DNA of 64,000 bases from Cadophora sp. MPI-SDFR-AT-0126. Its lineage: Eukaryota > Ascomycota > Leotiomycetes > Helotiales > Ploettnerulaceae. Of this stretch, positions 1-12,999 are shown piece by piece. Under the pieces are notes generated by a model that saw nothing but the letters and a program-made list of their open reading frames with translations, did no database searches and was not told where the DNA came from. Each line of letters begins with the position of its first letter. Positions within the stretch are counted from its first letter, which is position 1. The translations under genes were made by a program, and so were the position numbers. Location of the stretch: positions 186,001 through 250,000 of the forward strand of contig JAGMVK010000013.1 in assembly GCA_020747065.1 (NCBI GenBank), given 5' to 3'.

Positions 1-3000
1 TATTAATAAAGTGAAAAAGTATCTATATCTTTCTTAAAAAATACTAACTTTAGGTATTAGTACTATTTTAAAAGCCTTTCGAATAGGAATCGAGTAGTAT
101 TAGGATCTTCTAGTTTATACTATTTCTATAAAATATAGTCTATCTTATAGATACTAGTTTAAAAGAACTTAGTATCTTTATATTTTATATTAAAATAGAA
201 GGCGTTTACACTAATCTTATAGATAAATATAAATATAAGTAGTATCTTTAATAATTTATATTTTAATTTCCGGACCTATAAAGGTCCTTTACTTATAAGG
301 GATAATATTAGGATTAGTTTAGAAGCGACTTAAAGGAGATATTCTTCTAGTATTTAAATTATAAAGGGGAAATATTTTCGTTATATCTCGTCCTTTTAGA
401 TTACTAGATCTCTACAGTTTATATCGCTCTAGTAGTCTTATTATAGAGGGAGCTACGTATATAGAAAAAGTAAGACTAGCTCTCGAGACTATTATTTAGT
501 AAGTAGGTAATTAGATAGCTATAAAAATTAATTCTAGTCTATCTGTAACTTAAGATAGAATCGGCGTATCTATTTAACGCTTATTATTATATCTTACTTT
601 CTTAGGTTAAGGATTATAAAGAGATAGTTATATACGCGTCGATTATTAATTATTAAGTATAAATATATGTAATAAGTAGTGTAGCTTCTAACTGAGCTCT
701 AAAAACTACGGATTAGTATTATATGCGGGAGGGGCTGAATCTTCACTCCTAACGCCCTTAAAAGACATGTAGATATGGTCTAATTCACGAAGAGATAACT
801 ATTTACTCTAGTATCTACTAATATAGAGAGTGTAACTCCTAATCCATTTATACTAAGTGTATAATTAACTACGAACTGCTTCCTTCCTATTAGAGAGTTC
901 AAATTGAGTTTTAATAGATTATATTTACGTAAGCTTAAGAAAGAGTCTTTCCCTAGGCCTCTTCGTTTTCTTATACTTGATTTTCCTTACTCTCTACTAT
1001 CTCTTTAGTATTATTATTAACTTCCTCTTTATTAAGGACTTAAACTTTAACTAATTTAAGATAGTTTAATTTATAATATCTAAACTTTTCGCACTTATAA
1101 CACTTTACTTATAAGTCGCTAAAACCTCTCTAAGGTTCTTATGTACCCTCCTAATGCGGTAGGGTAGGAGTTATAAAGATCTGCGGTATTAAGTAGCGGT
1201 GGAAGAGAGTATTAGAAGAAGAAGTAAGTTTAAGTACTAGTTAAGAAGTAAGTAGTCTGGAAGTCTTCTAAAAGGGGCCTAATCTAGCTACCCTTTAGGG
1301 AGAGTTTAATTTATAGAGGCTAGTAAGAAACGAGTTAAGTTACGTATTTCGTTACTTATTAGCGTTAATTAAAATAAGATAAGTTACTATCGCTATATAG
1401 TTATCTTACTATAAGCTCTTAATTAATATAGTAGTAGTATAAAGCTGGAGGGTGATTTTAAGCTATATAAAAAAGAACTATTCTATATGGGCTATATTTC
1501 CTTAGATTATAGTATTCTGGAATCTTGTATAAAATTAGGTAAAAGTTTCGCGTATATAGTTTAGTTCTTATATATTTATATCGAAGAACTTAGTATAAGC
1601 CTTATAAGCTTTATTTTTAGTAAGGAAGTAGGTCTCTAATAAAGAAATTATTTTTTAAGCTATCTAGAATATATTAGTTTCAAATAAGTATTAAGGCTCT
1701 AGGTAAGAGCGGGCTAAGCTAATAATCGATCTTTATACTAAAGCTCGCTGTACTTAAGTGTTTAGGTAGAGACTCGCGTTAACCTCTAATTAATCTTTAA
1801 CTAAAGCTTTCTATTACTTAAACGTTAAGTTAGTTCCTTTATTTAAGGGAGAGATCTTTTCTATAAGCTATACTTTAGGTCCCTAAGGGGTATCCGATTC
1901 CGCCTTATATATAATAAAGGGGGTATTTTCTGGCTTAAATAGGGTACGTTTACTCTAACTTATTAATTCGTCTCTTTCCGTTGATTGAATAATTAATAAT
2001 AGAGTTCTAAGGGGAATTAAGGTAGGATTAGCGGGGGATGCTACTAGCGTAGCTTAAGCGGAAATTAGTAATTACTTAATATAAGCTAAGGAAGCCTCTT
2101 AAGTACGATTTCGATTCTCTATAGATTAGATAATTCCTCTTAATATATCTGGATTACTAAAGTCTCTCTTATCTCAGTTTACGCGACCTTTACTTTTATT
2201 ACCTTAAGTCCTATAGCCAGAAAAGCTTCCGGCTAGAGTTAAAGAATTAAGAGTATTATTAGTAGCTTCGCTAGACGGACCTACTATATTAGTAGTATTT
2301 ATAATAGGAATAGGAGAAGATTCAGGCGTAATTCAAGTTAGTCCCGAAATAGGGGTTCTAGGAGTATTAAGGGGACGCTTCGTAATTTCCTAGTAAGGGA
2401 TATTAGTATTAGAGTAGTTTTTATATATTACAACTCTATAAGTAATAGGAGTTACGCGGTTATATTCTGAAGGAAAACAAAGGTAGTTTAAGAGAGTTTT
2501 TTAAACTTAAGGGTTCCAGTAGTAATAATTATAATACCTTAAATTTATCTATAGCGGCCTCTATACAGAGGGGGTTATTTAGAGTCTTTATTAATAAAGA
2601 TTACTCTACTCTAATTATACTAATTTACAACAAGTAGAACTAAACCCTGGTTCATTAGTTCGTTTAGGAGATCTCTGGAATCCTAACTCTTCAAGGATAG
2701 TAATTAAAGGCGATTTAGATAAGAATTAGTTGATTATATCTTCTAGGTAATAAGATATTATATAAGCTGTTTTCAGCGGGAGTGACCTTCTTATTTAATA
2801 TAACGACGTAATATTATTAAGTGTAGTATTAAGTATAGGAGTAAGAGGGTAGGTAAATAGTAATATTATAAGTCTAGTACGAAGGAAATAAGAAGATAAG
2901 GAGCCCTTACAAGGGGAGCGGTCCTATATATACACGAATCTGGTCCGGCTTCCGTCCGGTAATATTCCGGCTAAACCTGAGTACCCCTATTTCCAGCACT

Positions 3001-3020
3001 TCCGTCACTTCAACGTTACA
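1..3020 (-). mobile_element. Decayed retroelement remnant (gag-like knuckle)
   Basis: No frame is intact. On the minus strand at about 1061-1110 a frame reads KCYKCEKFRYYKLNY. It looks like a CCHC zinc knuckle (C-x2-C-x4-H-x4-C) whose His and last Cys codons have become Tyr, as RIP would do. A knuckle of this kind is typical of the gag-like protein of LTR retroelements or the first ORF of Tad-type LINEs. By orientation a polymerase would lie to the left, partly outside the window, but I could not recognise one in 1-1000. A GC-richer strip at about 2930-3015 may be an element end. Class and borders are unresolved. Confidence 0.4.
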
Positions 3021-6000
3021 TAAAGTGTATATTAGTTCCTAAATTATACTATATTAATATAGACTATATAATTGAAATTAATATTATTTTATAATTTAAA
3101 GTGAAAGTAATATGGAGTATCTACGTGCTTCTAGTAATACTTATATATTTCTTTAACTTATAATATAATCTTAGAATTAGAATCATAGCTTACTTAATCT
3201 AATAAGTATTGTAATTATTATATTAATAGATAGCTAAATCTTCTATATAGCTAGTGAATCTCTGTTTTTATTAGATGGCACTTATTAATAGTACTATTCG
3301 AAGAATCAATAAATTAATGATTTTAGTCTAAGAGTAGCTATAAATAATTATCTTTTTATATAATTAAGTACTTCTTATTACCTTAAACTAATATATTTTA
3401 TATATTATTATAGTATACCCTTATCTTATCTATTTATTATAAGTATAATAGGAATAGTATATTTATATCTATAATATAGAAATCTAAAATTATAATTAAA
3501 GTATTTACTATAGTAATTCTAAGAGAAGATCGTGAACTTACTCTGAATTTAATCTAACTCTTACTTAACTTACTAGTATTATATTTAATATTTTGAATCT
3601 ATTATAATACACGTAATTAATTAAGACCTTTAATATTTCTATTAAAAGCGCTTATATTAATAAGAAGACCTTGGAAGAAATAGTTTATTTATTAAATTAT
3701 ATAGGTCTTATTTTCTAAAGATTTCTAAATCCGGCTTTCTAGAATATAAGTAGCTTTCTTCTCTTTAAATTATTTTATTACTTCTTATATATTATATATT
3801 ACTTTACTAGTACTAAATATAATTATAAAATTAATTAATCTATCGCTATATCTACTATTTAAATCTATAAAGGTTTTATTAATCCTAAAAAAAGTGTCTT
3901 AGTTATTAAGATTATCTAGATTATCTCTTCTTAACTAACTCTAAATATCCCTTAAACTTGATTTAACTCCCTTTATATATACTAAGTAAGCTTAAAATAA
4001 TACCTCTATAGGTTTTATACCTTTAGCTTTTTATATAGTAAAGTATCACGCTTTAAAAACTACTTACTTTTTATTAGAATAGTAGCTACTATAGTAGTTT
4101 ATCTTCTTATAAATAATATACTTTATATAACTTAGCTTAGACTTAAATATAATTCCGTGTTTATTACTTATAGAAAACTTTATTCTTTAGTCTAAGTAGT
4201 AGACTATCTTATTCGTAATATAAGTATAGTATTAATTTAGTCCTAAATTAGTGTATTTACTAATTTATAATCTTAGCTTATAAGTTATTTCTATACTTAG
4301 AGCTATACGAAGACTATTTATTAATATAAGGAAAGTTAGTAGTACTTAAAACAGTACTATTTTAAAGAGTAAGTTACCTAAAACTCCTTATATAAGTTTA
4401 TTATATAAAGTTTTATTATTTTATATATTATTATCTTTAAGACTAAGTTAGATACTCTATAATTCTCTAGTAAAGTTCTTTAACTAAACTAAAATTAGCT
4501 TACCCTTTTAATAAGGTTTAGCTTAAAATAATAAGAAAGTTAAGCTAAACTATTAGCTAAGGAATTAGTTAGCTCTCTTTTTTATCTTAAAATTAGTATA
4601 TATTACTTTAATAAGCTTATTAAAGTTATACTCTTTATTCTAAAGGTACTAGTAATAGTATATAGATACTTTATCCTAGAGTATTATCGGAAATACTTAG
4701 TACTAAATATTATAATTAATACTTGCTTTTTAGTAAAAATCAGTAAAGATATATAGTTTCTTATTTAAGTAGTCTTTAGACCTATTATATTAAAGCTCTT
4801 TAGTATATATCTTATTAAAGTTTACTAGTGATTTCAATTAATTCTATATTAGTGTTTTTATAATATATTAAAGCGGCTATATTTGTTTTATATATAATTT
4901 AATTATTCTTAGTACTATAAATAAGGGTAAAGATCTATCCTATAAGTATACTTTTAGAATTAGTATAGGGTTTAGTAATAGATTCTTATTTAGTCTCTAC
5001 CTTAGTACTATATTTAGGGATTCTCTTTTAAGGGTAAATAAGAACTCTTTCTTTATATAAACTAGTAGTATCGCAGCGTATAGATTATTATCTAAAATAA
5101 TAGTTTTTATATAAGTAAAAGTTATAAGATAATTTAAGATCTGAGATACCTTAGCTCTTAGGAAATTACTTCTTAATAGAATATATTAGTGTAATTCTTT
5201 TTCCTTATTTAAAGGAATTAATTTAGTAGAATTAATTACTATAGTTAGCTTATTACATTAAGATAGTAGTAGTATTTCTTAATAAAGTGTTTAAGTAGTT
5301 GAAGCTATTACTTAGCAAGGATTCTGAATATAGTCTAGTATTATATTAAGAGTATTTTAAATTTATAATTCTAGTTATTTTTTTTAGCTAAAAGTTAGTT
5401 TTAGCTTAAGCTATTTAAGTAAATATAACTATAATTAGTATCTTATCTTTTTATATAAATACGCTATTTACTTATAATATATTATATAAGTGTATTTATT
5501 CTATTTTCTTAATATAAGTAAAGTAGCTTAAAGACTAATTTCTAAAATATTCTTAAAAGTCTAAAAATAGGAATTCGCCCTTAAAATAGCTATTATAGAA
5601 GTTCTTTTAAAACTCTTATAAGAGCTTTATAGTATTATTTAGTAGTGTTTCCACTAATTACGGTTCTAACTATATTACTACTACTTCTGCCTCTGCTTCT
5701 ATAGTAATCTCTTCCTCTCTCTTGCCCTAATCTAAAGTAACTAGTATTTCTTTAGCTATAATTCGTACTTAATTTAGTAGTATTCCGGAACTAATACTTA
5801 ATTTTTACTTAGAATCTCCTTAGCTGAAATTAAGTAATTAACTTAATAATTATTAAAGAGGAATTATCGCTATTATTATATATATTACTATATAAGATTT
5901 ATAGTCTAAATATAATACTAGTCCCCTCCTACTAAATTATTAATTATTAATTTAGGTTTAAAGATAGCCTAAAAGTATAGCTAAGTACTTAATATTAAGT

Positions 6001-6060
6001 TATTACTTATTCTATTATAACTTATTTATCTATAATTCATATTAACTACTAATTAGTATT
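3021..6060. other. Very AT-rich stretch, no gene recognised
   Basis: About 3 kb of extreme AT-rich sequence full of stops in all frames. A minus-strand patch at about 5640-5830 still looks protein-like, with an acidic Glu-rich run broken by TAG/TAA, and may be a retroelement coding remnant. I could not assign it to a family. An (AT)n run follows at about 6101-6120, inside the left arm of the neighbouring foldback element. Confidence 0.5.
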
Positions 6061-6436
6061 GATTTAATACTAAATATAAGCTAAGAATTAAACGTAAATA
6101 TCATATATATATATATATATTAAGCTTAATAGTGTGAAAAATCTGTATATTTCTAAGAGGGGGCGGGAGATACTAGACTATATACTATTTCCAAAACGCT
6201 ACTGAATTGCCTTTGTAAGTAGTTCTATCCCCTATTCTAGCTGAGATATATCCTATATAAGCCTATGGACTAATAAGAACTACTTATAGAGGCGATTCAG
6301 TAGCGTTTTAAAGGCAGTTATAGTCTGGTATCTCTTACCTCCTCTTAGAAATATATAGATTTTCTATACTATTAAGCTTGATATATATATACATAATATT
6401 TACGTTTAATTCTTAGCTTATATTCGGTATTGAACC
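6061..6436. mobile_element. Foldback / MITE-like element with ~160-bp inverted arms
   Basis: The left arm (about 6061-6220) and right arm (about 6280-6436) are reverse complements with scattered C/T and G/A differences. The right terminus reads, on the minus strand, GGTTCAATACCGAATATAAG; the left terminus is the same sequence with four RIP-type changes. The arms share an AT microsatellite, the AAGCTTAATAGT block and a GTAGCG/CGCTAC block, and enclose a loop of only about 60 bp. There is no coding capacity, so it is a non-autonomous inverted-repeat element or foldback. I saw no clear target-site duplication. It sits directly against the NLR remnant on its right and may mark where that gene was truncated. 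Confidence 0.7.
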
Positions 6437-7745
6437 GACAATTATATATAGCTGATCAATTATTAAACAGGCGCCTCTTTAAGTATATTATTCGGCGCTT
6501 ATCTTTGCCCTAGAGAAGAGTACTATTCAAGAAACGTTCAAGAGATATATTCTGTCTTAGATTTAAGAAAAGCCTAGAGTAGAAACATATTAGAATACGA
6601 TACTTCAGATACTTAAGGGCTATATAAGTGCAGTTAACTTAGTTGCGTTCTCGCCTAATAATAAGTAGATTATATCTAGCTTATTAGATTAAATAGTCTA
6701 GCGCTAGGACACAGCTATAGGATAGTAGCTACTACTAGCGCTTAAGAGCTATATAAGTATAGTTAACTTAGTCGCCTTCTTACCTAATAGTAAGTAAATC
6801 GTATATCTAGTTTATCAGATTAAATAGTCTAGCGCTGGAACGCAGCTATAGGATAGTAGCTACTGCTAGCGCTTAAGGGCTATATAAGTGCAATTAACTT
6901 AATCGCCTTCTTATCTAATAGTAAGTAAATTGTATCTAGCTTATTAGATCTAATAGTCTAGCACTAGGACGCGGCTATAAAATAGTAGCTGCTGCTAGCG
7001 CTTAAGGACTATACTAATCGGGCCACCTTCGTAGTCTTCTCCCCTAATAATAAGCAGATCGTATCTAGCTCGTACGATTTAATAGTTCGGCGCTAGGACG
7101 CGGCTACGAGATAGCAGCTACTACTAGCTCTTAAGGGCTATACTAGTATAGTTACTTCTGTAGTCTTTTCTTCTAATAGTAAGTAGATTATATCTAAGTC
7201 TTATAATTTAATAGTTCGGCGCTAAGACACAGCTATAGGATAGCAGCTACTACTAGCACTTAAGGGCTATACGTATAATATTAAATCTATAGCTTTTTCC
7301 TTTAATAGTAAGTAAATCGTATCTAGGTCTAGAGATTAGACTATCTAGCGCTAGGACGCAGCTATAAGATAGTAGCTACTACTAGCTCTCAAGGGTTATA
7401 CTAGTATAGTCACCTTAGTAGCCTTCTCCCTAGATAGTAAGTAGATTATATCTAAGACAGATAATAAGATAGTTCGGCGCTAGAACGTAGCTATAGGATA
7501 GTAGCTACTACTAGTCCTTAAAGGCTATACTAATCAAGTCACTTCCGTAGTCTTCTCCTGCAATAAAAAGCTCTTTTCGACTTTACACATATCTGATTAT
7601 TAGTTAGTAGAAGATTCTACTAAACTTCTCTAGCTGCCTACTAATTATAGACCTACTTATAAAGCTATATAGGGCATAGTCGTCGCTTTAGGACATGCGT
7701 CAGGGAGATTATTATTTCTTCAGATTCAACAAGGACTAAAGCAAG
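6437..7745 (+). pseudogene. NACHT/HET-E-like NLR remnant, C-terminal WD40 repeats
   Basis: On the plus strand a frame starting just right of the foldback element reads APL*VYYSALIFA. This is the linker that precedes WD40 repeats in fungal NWD/HET-E-type STAND proteins, with CAA (Gln) turned into TAA. From about 6611 there are eight copies of a roughly 126-130-bp unit. Each decodes to about 42 residues with KGYTS..V.SV.FS.NSK at the start and a decayed WD block in the middle, before AIG.QLL. Unit starts lie near 6611, 6740, 6871, 7000, 7130, 7260, 7389 and 7518; the last is partial. A typical C-terminal block follows (VALGHASGRLLFLQ, about 7680-7735). The NACHT and effector ends are missing to the left. 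In-frame TAA/TAG codons make it non-functional. Living members of this family are variable nonself-recognition proteins. Confidence 0.8.
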
Positions 7746-7763
7746 TAATATAATAAGTAATAC

Positions 7764-7949
7764 TGTGAAGGAGTAGAGTAGTGCCGTCAAGTGCATAGTA
7801 AATAGGGGAATAACTCGCGCGTAGACTAATTAGGTAATAGAAGTGAGAGGAAGAAGATAATAATTACTAGTCTAGTAGCGCTGACCTATTTATCTATAGC
7901 TGGAACAGAAAAATAAAAACCCTTGTAGTAAGCCTTTAACTCTACTATA
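7764..7949 (-). repeat. 3' LTR of the Gypsy element
   Basis: A 186-bp copy of the LTR, aligning end to end with 19452-19637 in the same direction. It begins TGTGAAGGAG in plus orientation; its far end reads CTACTATA where the other copy has CCACTACA, a C-to-T difference typical of RIP. It is the 3' LTR because the coding frames run on the minus strand. Confidence 0.88.
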
Positions 7950-7967
7950 TATATCCTCCCCCGGTTT
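7950..7967 (-). other. Polypurine tract of the Gypsy element
   Basis: Directly next to the LTR, the minus strand carries a purine-rich run around GGGGGAGGA (plus strand TCCTCCCCC at about 7953-7962). A polypurine tract immediately upstream of the 3' LTR primes plus-strand synthesis in LTR retroelements. Its position independently supports minus-strand orientation. Confidence 0.65.
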
Positions 7968-8049
7968 AGTAGTTATCCCCTAACTGTAATAATCCTGTAT
8001 ATAGTATAAAGAAGTTAAGAAAAGAAGAGCTAGTCTTATACCCTAAGCC

Positions 8050-10650
8050 CTAGGTTACTGAACTATACGCTCCTTATTCTATCCTTATATACTTCCTCCG
8101 TAAATAGTAAACCCTTCTTTAGTGCTTCTTAAAGCACTTCCTTACTTAGCTTATCTATATCCGCCTCTACTTTAAGTATAAGTAGTCCTAATACATCTAC
8201 CCTCTCCTTAAGAAAGTAATAGGATTTCTCTCTAAACGCTTCCTTCTTAATCCTATATACTATCTTAAATACTTCTAATCCTACCCTTAGTGCTTTCCTT
8301 CTCTAATCCTTAATGTACTTATACGCTACCTCCTAATCGCTCCTAAGTATAATATCTCTTTATACTATTACTACTAGTGAACTCTATCTGTAATAAGTAA
8401 CCTAAGTATCAGATAAGGCTCTTAAGCCGGATACCTCTACTATAGTAGCGAACCTAAAGGGAATCGCACTATACTAGTTAAGTAACCTAGATAGTATAGC
8501 TTATAAAGTAGTGAAATCCCTATAGGTATCAGCTAGATCTTACTACGAACTACCTTCTACTACTTTAAGAGACTCCTTATTATCTTATATAGTGATAAAC
8601 TAGGGTAAAAGCGTTTATCGGATAATTATAGTAGGACTGGAGGACTTATACAAGATCTTAGGTAAGGTAATATATATATCCCCCTTACTATACGGCGTTC
8701 TAACCTAATTTACCCCTAGCACCTTAGTATCTTCTCGTATAAAAATCTAGTTTATAATCCGGTATATATAATAATCGGTATTTTACCCCCTAGCCTTAAC
8801 TCGCTCTTACTATTTACCTAACTTATACTATATCCCCTTATAAATAAAGGTATAGTTAGCCTTATCCTCCTAATCTAGCGAAATACTTCCTTAAATTATC
8901 GCAGTCCCGCGATTAGTTACTAGAGCTTACAGAATATTAATATTAATATAATAGAAGTAAGTGCTATCTCCTGGAATAGTGTACTTAGTGTAGTAGGGGT
9001 AGCTAACTAGCTTTTATACTTTATCAAGGTAAAGGGCAGTATAGAGTATATAATACGTAAGGTCCTGACGCATAAGCTACTAAGTAACTAAGAAGAATAT
9101 ATTACGTAGCTATTTAATGTTTTTCCTACTATTAATTTCCCGAAGATAATACTAGTATATATTAGTTTCCTCTAAGATCTTATTACCTAGTAGTAAGTTA
9201 AACTACTATTTAAAAAGATTACGAATAATTTACTTATCCTACTCTTACTATAGTAATATTAATAGGTCCTAAGAGTTCAGGATTAGTTTCTAATTAAACT
9301 TAAAGATAGGCACCCCTCCTTACTACTAGAACTTATATAGCCTAAGTCTATCCGAAGGCCTAAGTAGCTAATTAGCTAGCTGAAACTAATTATATATCTC
9401 TAGATCTGTCTTTAGCTTCCTTATTTCTAATCTCCGGTTATATACCTCTTATAAGCGCTTAATAATAAGCTCCTCTAGTAATCTCTTCGTATAAAGCCCT
9501 ATATAGCTAGCTATTAAGCGTAGGTATTAGTAGTACACTTATTAATATCCTAGTATCCGCCTTAAGAGCTATATATTCACTATAAGAGGTAGTATTTTCT
9601 TTCTCTTAATAACTAACTTCTAATTATTCAAGATATCTTTAAAGTATCCGCACTTCTATCTACTATCCTTAGTATTACTCGCCCCTTCCCTCTTACGACT
9701 CTCTATCTCTTTTCTTACTTCCTCTATCTCCTCCTTATTAATTTCAGCCCTCTTACTTGAAGTAATACTAAACTCTTCTATAGCTACTACTCTTGCTAAT
9801 CGGTCGGACCTTTAAAGTAGATCGGTAGTAGTAGTAGTAGTTTTACTACTAATTTTCCCTACTAAGTAAGCTAAATACTCTAGCTTACCTTCCCCTTACA
9901 ATAAAGTTACTTCACTGACTTTAGTGCTTATACTTAGTAAGCTTAGTAACTCCATAAATTATCCTTCCTTTATAAAGCTACTTACCTTAAGGCGTATCCT
10001 TATCCTTTTCTATATACTTTCCGATATTACTTCTAAGGAGGTATTACTAACTTTCCCCTATACTACCTTTACTAAGTCCTCTATAATAACCTCTTTTATA
10101 TTTAATATACCTTATCTACCTAGTCTTATAACCCTCTTCTACACTTTAATATTCACTTATACTTTAGCCTCCCCTAAGGATATCTTTCCTAAAGCTTTAC
10201 TATAGTTCGCTATAAATTCAGCCGACTTAGTTATTAGCTAATCTTATATAGCTTAATCGGGCTAATTCCTTATAGTTCTAGCGTATACTTCCTAGAGGTG
10301 ATTCCTCTTCTTAGCGTTTATAGTAATAATAAGGTGAACCTTAGCTTAATCAGACTTGAACTCCGCTTTACTTATATACGCTTTAAAAGCTCCCGATCTT
10401 TCTACGTAGTTATAGACTTATTTAATTAAATCGCTGATCTTATTATAGTACTTTATTATCTGTTTAAGTACTTAAGACTAAGTAGTATATTAATTTTCCG
10501 CTAGTATATCCCTTAGATATAAGATTACGTCCTTAATACTAGCGAAGTTCGGTAGTATAATTACTACTAGCGCGTCTACTCTAGTTATACTTATATCTTT
10601 GTTTATATTTATTAGTAGGATTTCTGCTTATATATATGCTTTAAAAAGTT
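8050..10650 (-). pseudogene. Accessory sense-strand reading frame of the Gypsy element, decayed
   Basis: The minus strand here decodes into long protein-like segments broken by TAA/TAG. Examples are a charged helical stretch at about 8100-8300 (EVFKIVYRIKKEAFREKSYY onward) and another at about 10200-10530. It lies between integrase and the 3' LTR in the sense orientation. I do not recognise a domain; the Lys/Glu-rich pattern suggests coiled coil. It could be an extra element ORF, an extended integrase C-terminus or an older insertion. Its boundaries are estimates. Confidence 0.45.
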
Positions 10651-10999
10651 TATTATTAAAAAAAAGTTAATTCTTTAAAAGGAAATCGCGTAAGCTATTA
10701 AATTATTAGAGGGGGCTAATCTTACTTAAGAATTATTTATTTTATTTCCTGTTATAAGTAAATAAATTAACGGAATTAAAGTAAACTTCCTCTTTTTTTA
10801 CACCTCTTAGCTTATAACCTCTTACTAATTCACTTTTCTTTTTACCTTTCTCTTATTATCTCTCTTAAATTTACCTTTTTCCTTAGTGCCTTTCTTAATA
10901 TAAGGGGCTATCCTTACTCCTATTTTCTTCTAATTTTCTTTTAACTTTTATAATAATTTTTCTCTTATACTAGACTATCTTCTACTAGACCTTCTACTT

Positions 11000-12660
11000 T
11001 ATACTCCTTACTTACTTCTAGTACTTACTCTTCACTATAGCGCTAGTCTAGCTACTAAAGCTTATTACTATAGCCTATATTAAATACTACTTTCTCTTTA
11101 ATCCTGACTTAGGAATAATATATATTTAAGATATTATATCTAACCTCTATAGTAACTACGCTATTTATCTATTCGACTACGTCTTTAGTGCTCTAGTTAT
11201 AGCTATTAATAAAGGTATCTTAACTAAGATAGAAGTCGCGGATAAAATACGTATTAACTTCCTCCCTTACTTTTAGATTTATAAAGGATATATCTCTACT
11301 AATTACCTCTTCCTTAACCCTGATAGCCTCTACCTTAAATTCAGCGATAAAGACCTAGCTAATAATACTAAAATCGAGTATAACCCCTTTACCTTGGACT
11401 TCACTGCTCTTAAGGATTATAATAACTATAAAGAGTAGCTCTCTAGACTACTCTTCGTAAGTAGCGACTCTATAACTATTACTAATAAGAACTCCCTTTA
11501 ACACTATACTAAGTCTCGTATTACCTCTACTACTACTCTAATAACTCCTAGCTCTTTAACTACTCTTACTAAGGCTACTACTCCCCCTAAGACTCCTAAA
11601 AAGGGTAGATCTAAGGCTACTTCCGTACTTAAGCTATCTATTATTATATTTAAGGGTAAACCTAAAGCTACTCTTAAGCGTAAGGGCTAAGCCTCTAGTA
11701 AAGATAAGAGTAAAGGAAAAGTAAAGTCTAATAAATATATCCTAGATATTAATAATAATAGACCCCCTTATAATACTTTAGATAACTACAATAGCTCCCT
11801 AGTTAATAGTCTTATATCCTTCCTTAATAAAGATAATAGATCTAATAGTAAATATAGTAAGCTAATATATAAGAAGAAGAAAAGTACTACTACTTAACCT
11901 TATAAGAAAACCTCCACTACTAGTTTATATTCTACTCTTAAGGTAAAGGATCCCGCTACTAAGACTCCTGCTAAGACTCCTAAGTCTAAAATAAAGGCTA
12001 ATCCCCTTACTTCTTTATATACTACCCGGGCTAAAGCTAAAATTTAAGATAAAGACCTTACTTAAGCCCTTGCTAACTCTACTACTAAAGCCTTAAACTC
12101 CCTAGTCGCTAGTTTAGTTACTAATATCACTAACTAAAAGTCACTTCCTTTAGAGGTTTAGAAGCTTATTACCGCCTATAGCTAGAAGTGCGTCTATAAC
12201 AGTTTAATATAGTACTTAGTCCTAGGAGACCCTGATAGTTTTCCTAAGTAATACTCTTTATATTAGACTCTTTAATATATTCGCTATATTAAGGAGACTT
12301 ATTTCTATATCAAATCTAGTGATAATAATAGTACTACAGAGGGATCTCTTTACTTCTACTTAGAGTATATAAAGGAGACTCTTTAAGAGGCTCAGGATTT
12401 TCACGCGGAGGCTATTAAGGCTATTCTTATAAGACGTATTACCAGAGAATCTAATAATAATACTAGCGCTATAAACACTAAGCACCTAACTACTAGTGAA
12501 AAAGGTCCCTCGGCTCACTTCTCTTATAGTTCTAAGACTCCTATTACTTAAAGCTATAGAGTAGTGGCTTTTACGAACAATGATAGTTAATTTAATAAGT
12601 ACTTCAATAGTAATTAGCGTTCTTATATTTACTCTCTAGCGTAAGATATAATATTCGATA
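11000..12660 (+). pseudogene. Antisense reading frame inside the Gypsy element, decayed
   Basis: One plus-strand frame stays coding-like for about 500 codons, from roughly 11000 to 12600. It is interrupted by about 15 TAA/TAG codons at places where Gln is plausible. It includes a Thr/Pro/Lys-rich low-complexity part (about 11560-12050, e.g. TTPPKTPKKGRSKATSV) followed by a more structured segment with YIRYIKETYFYIKSSDNNST at about 12270-12330. It is opposite to gag-pol. No family is recognised. It may be an antisense ORF carried by the element, a captured host fragment, or the gag-like part of another nested element. Confidence 0.5.
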
Positions 12661-12999
12661 TAATCTTAACTCTTAGTCCTAGATAATTAGTAGGACTTAG
12701 TGCGAAGTATATATAACTAGTATAATTAAGCTGAATAAAATAAAATACATATAAATAAAACCTAAATAACTCTTATAGTAAAATAACTAATTACTTCTTA
12801 TAACTTCCTCTATACCTACGACTTAATTACTAAGCTTTCCCCCTCCTTTACTTCTAATTTACCTAGCCCTTTAGGTTTCTATTTTATCTACTTAGTAGGT
12901 GAAATACCCCTAGTACCCTTATTACTTAGCTTAATCCTCTCGTGGAACTATAACTATAAATCTCTTACTATTCAGTATTACTACTCTTTTTCTTTCTTT

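Noticed and set aside
9924..10205. 93-codon plus-strand open frame
   Set aside because: It lies antisense to the decayed accessory frame of the Gypsy element and consists of Leu/Ile/Ser-rich AT-driven translation; chance frame.
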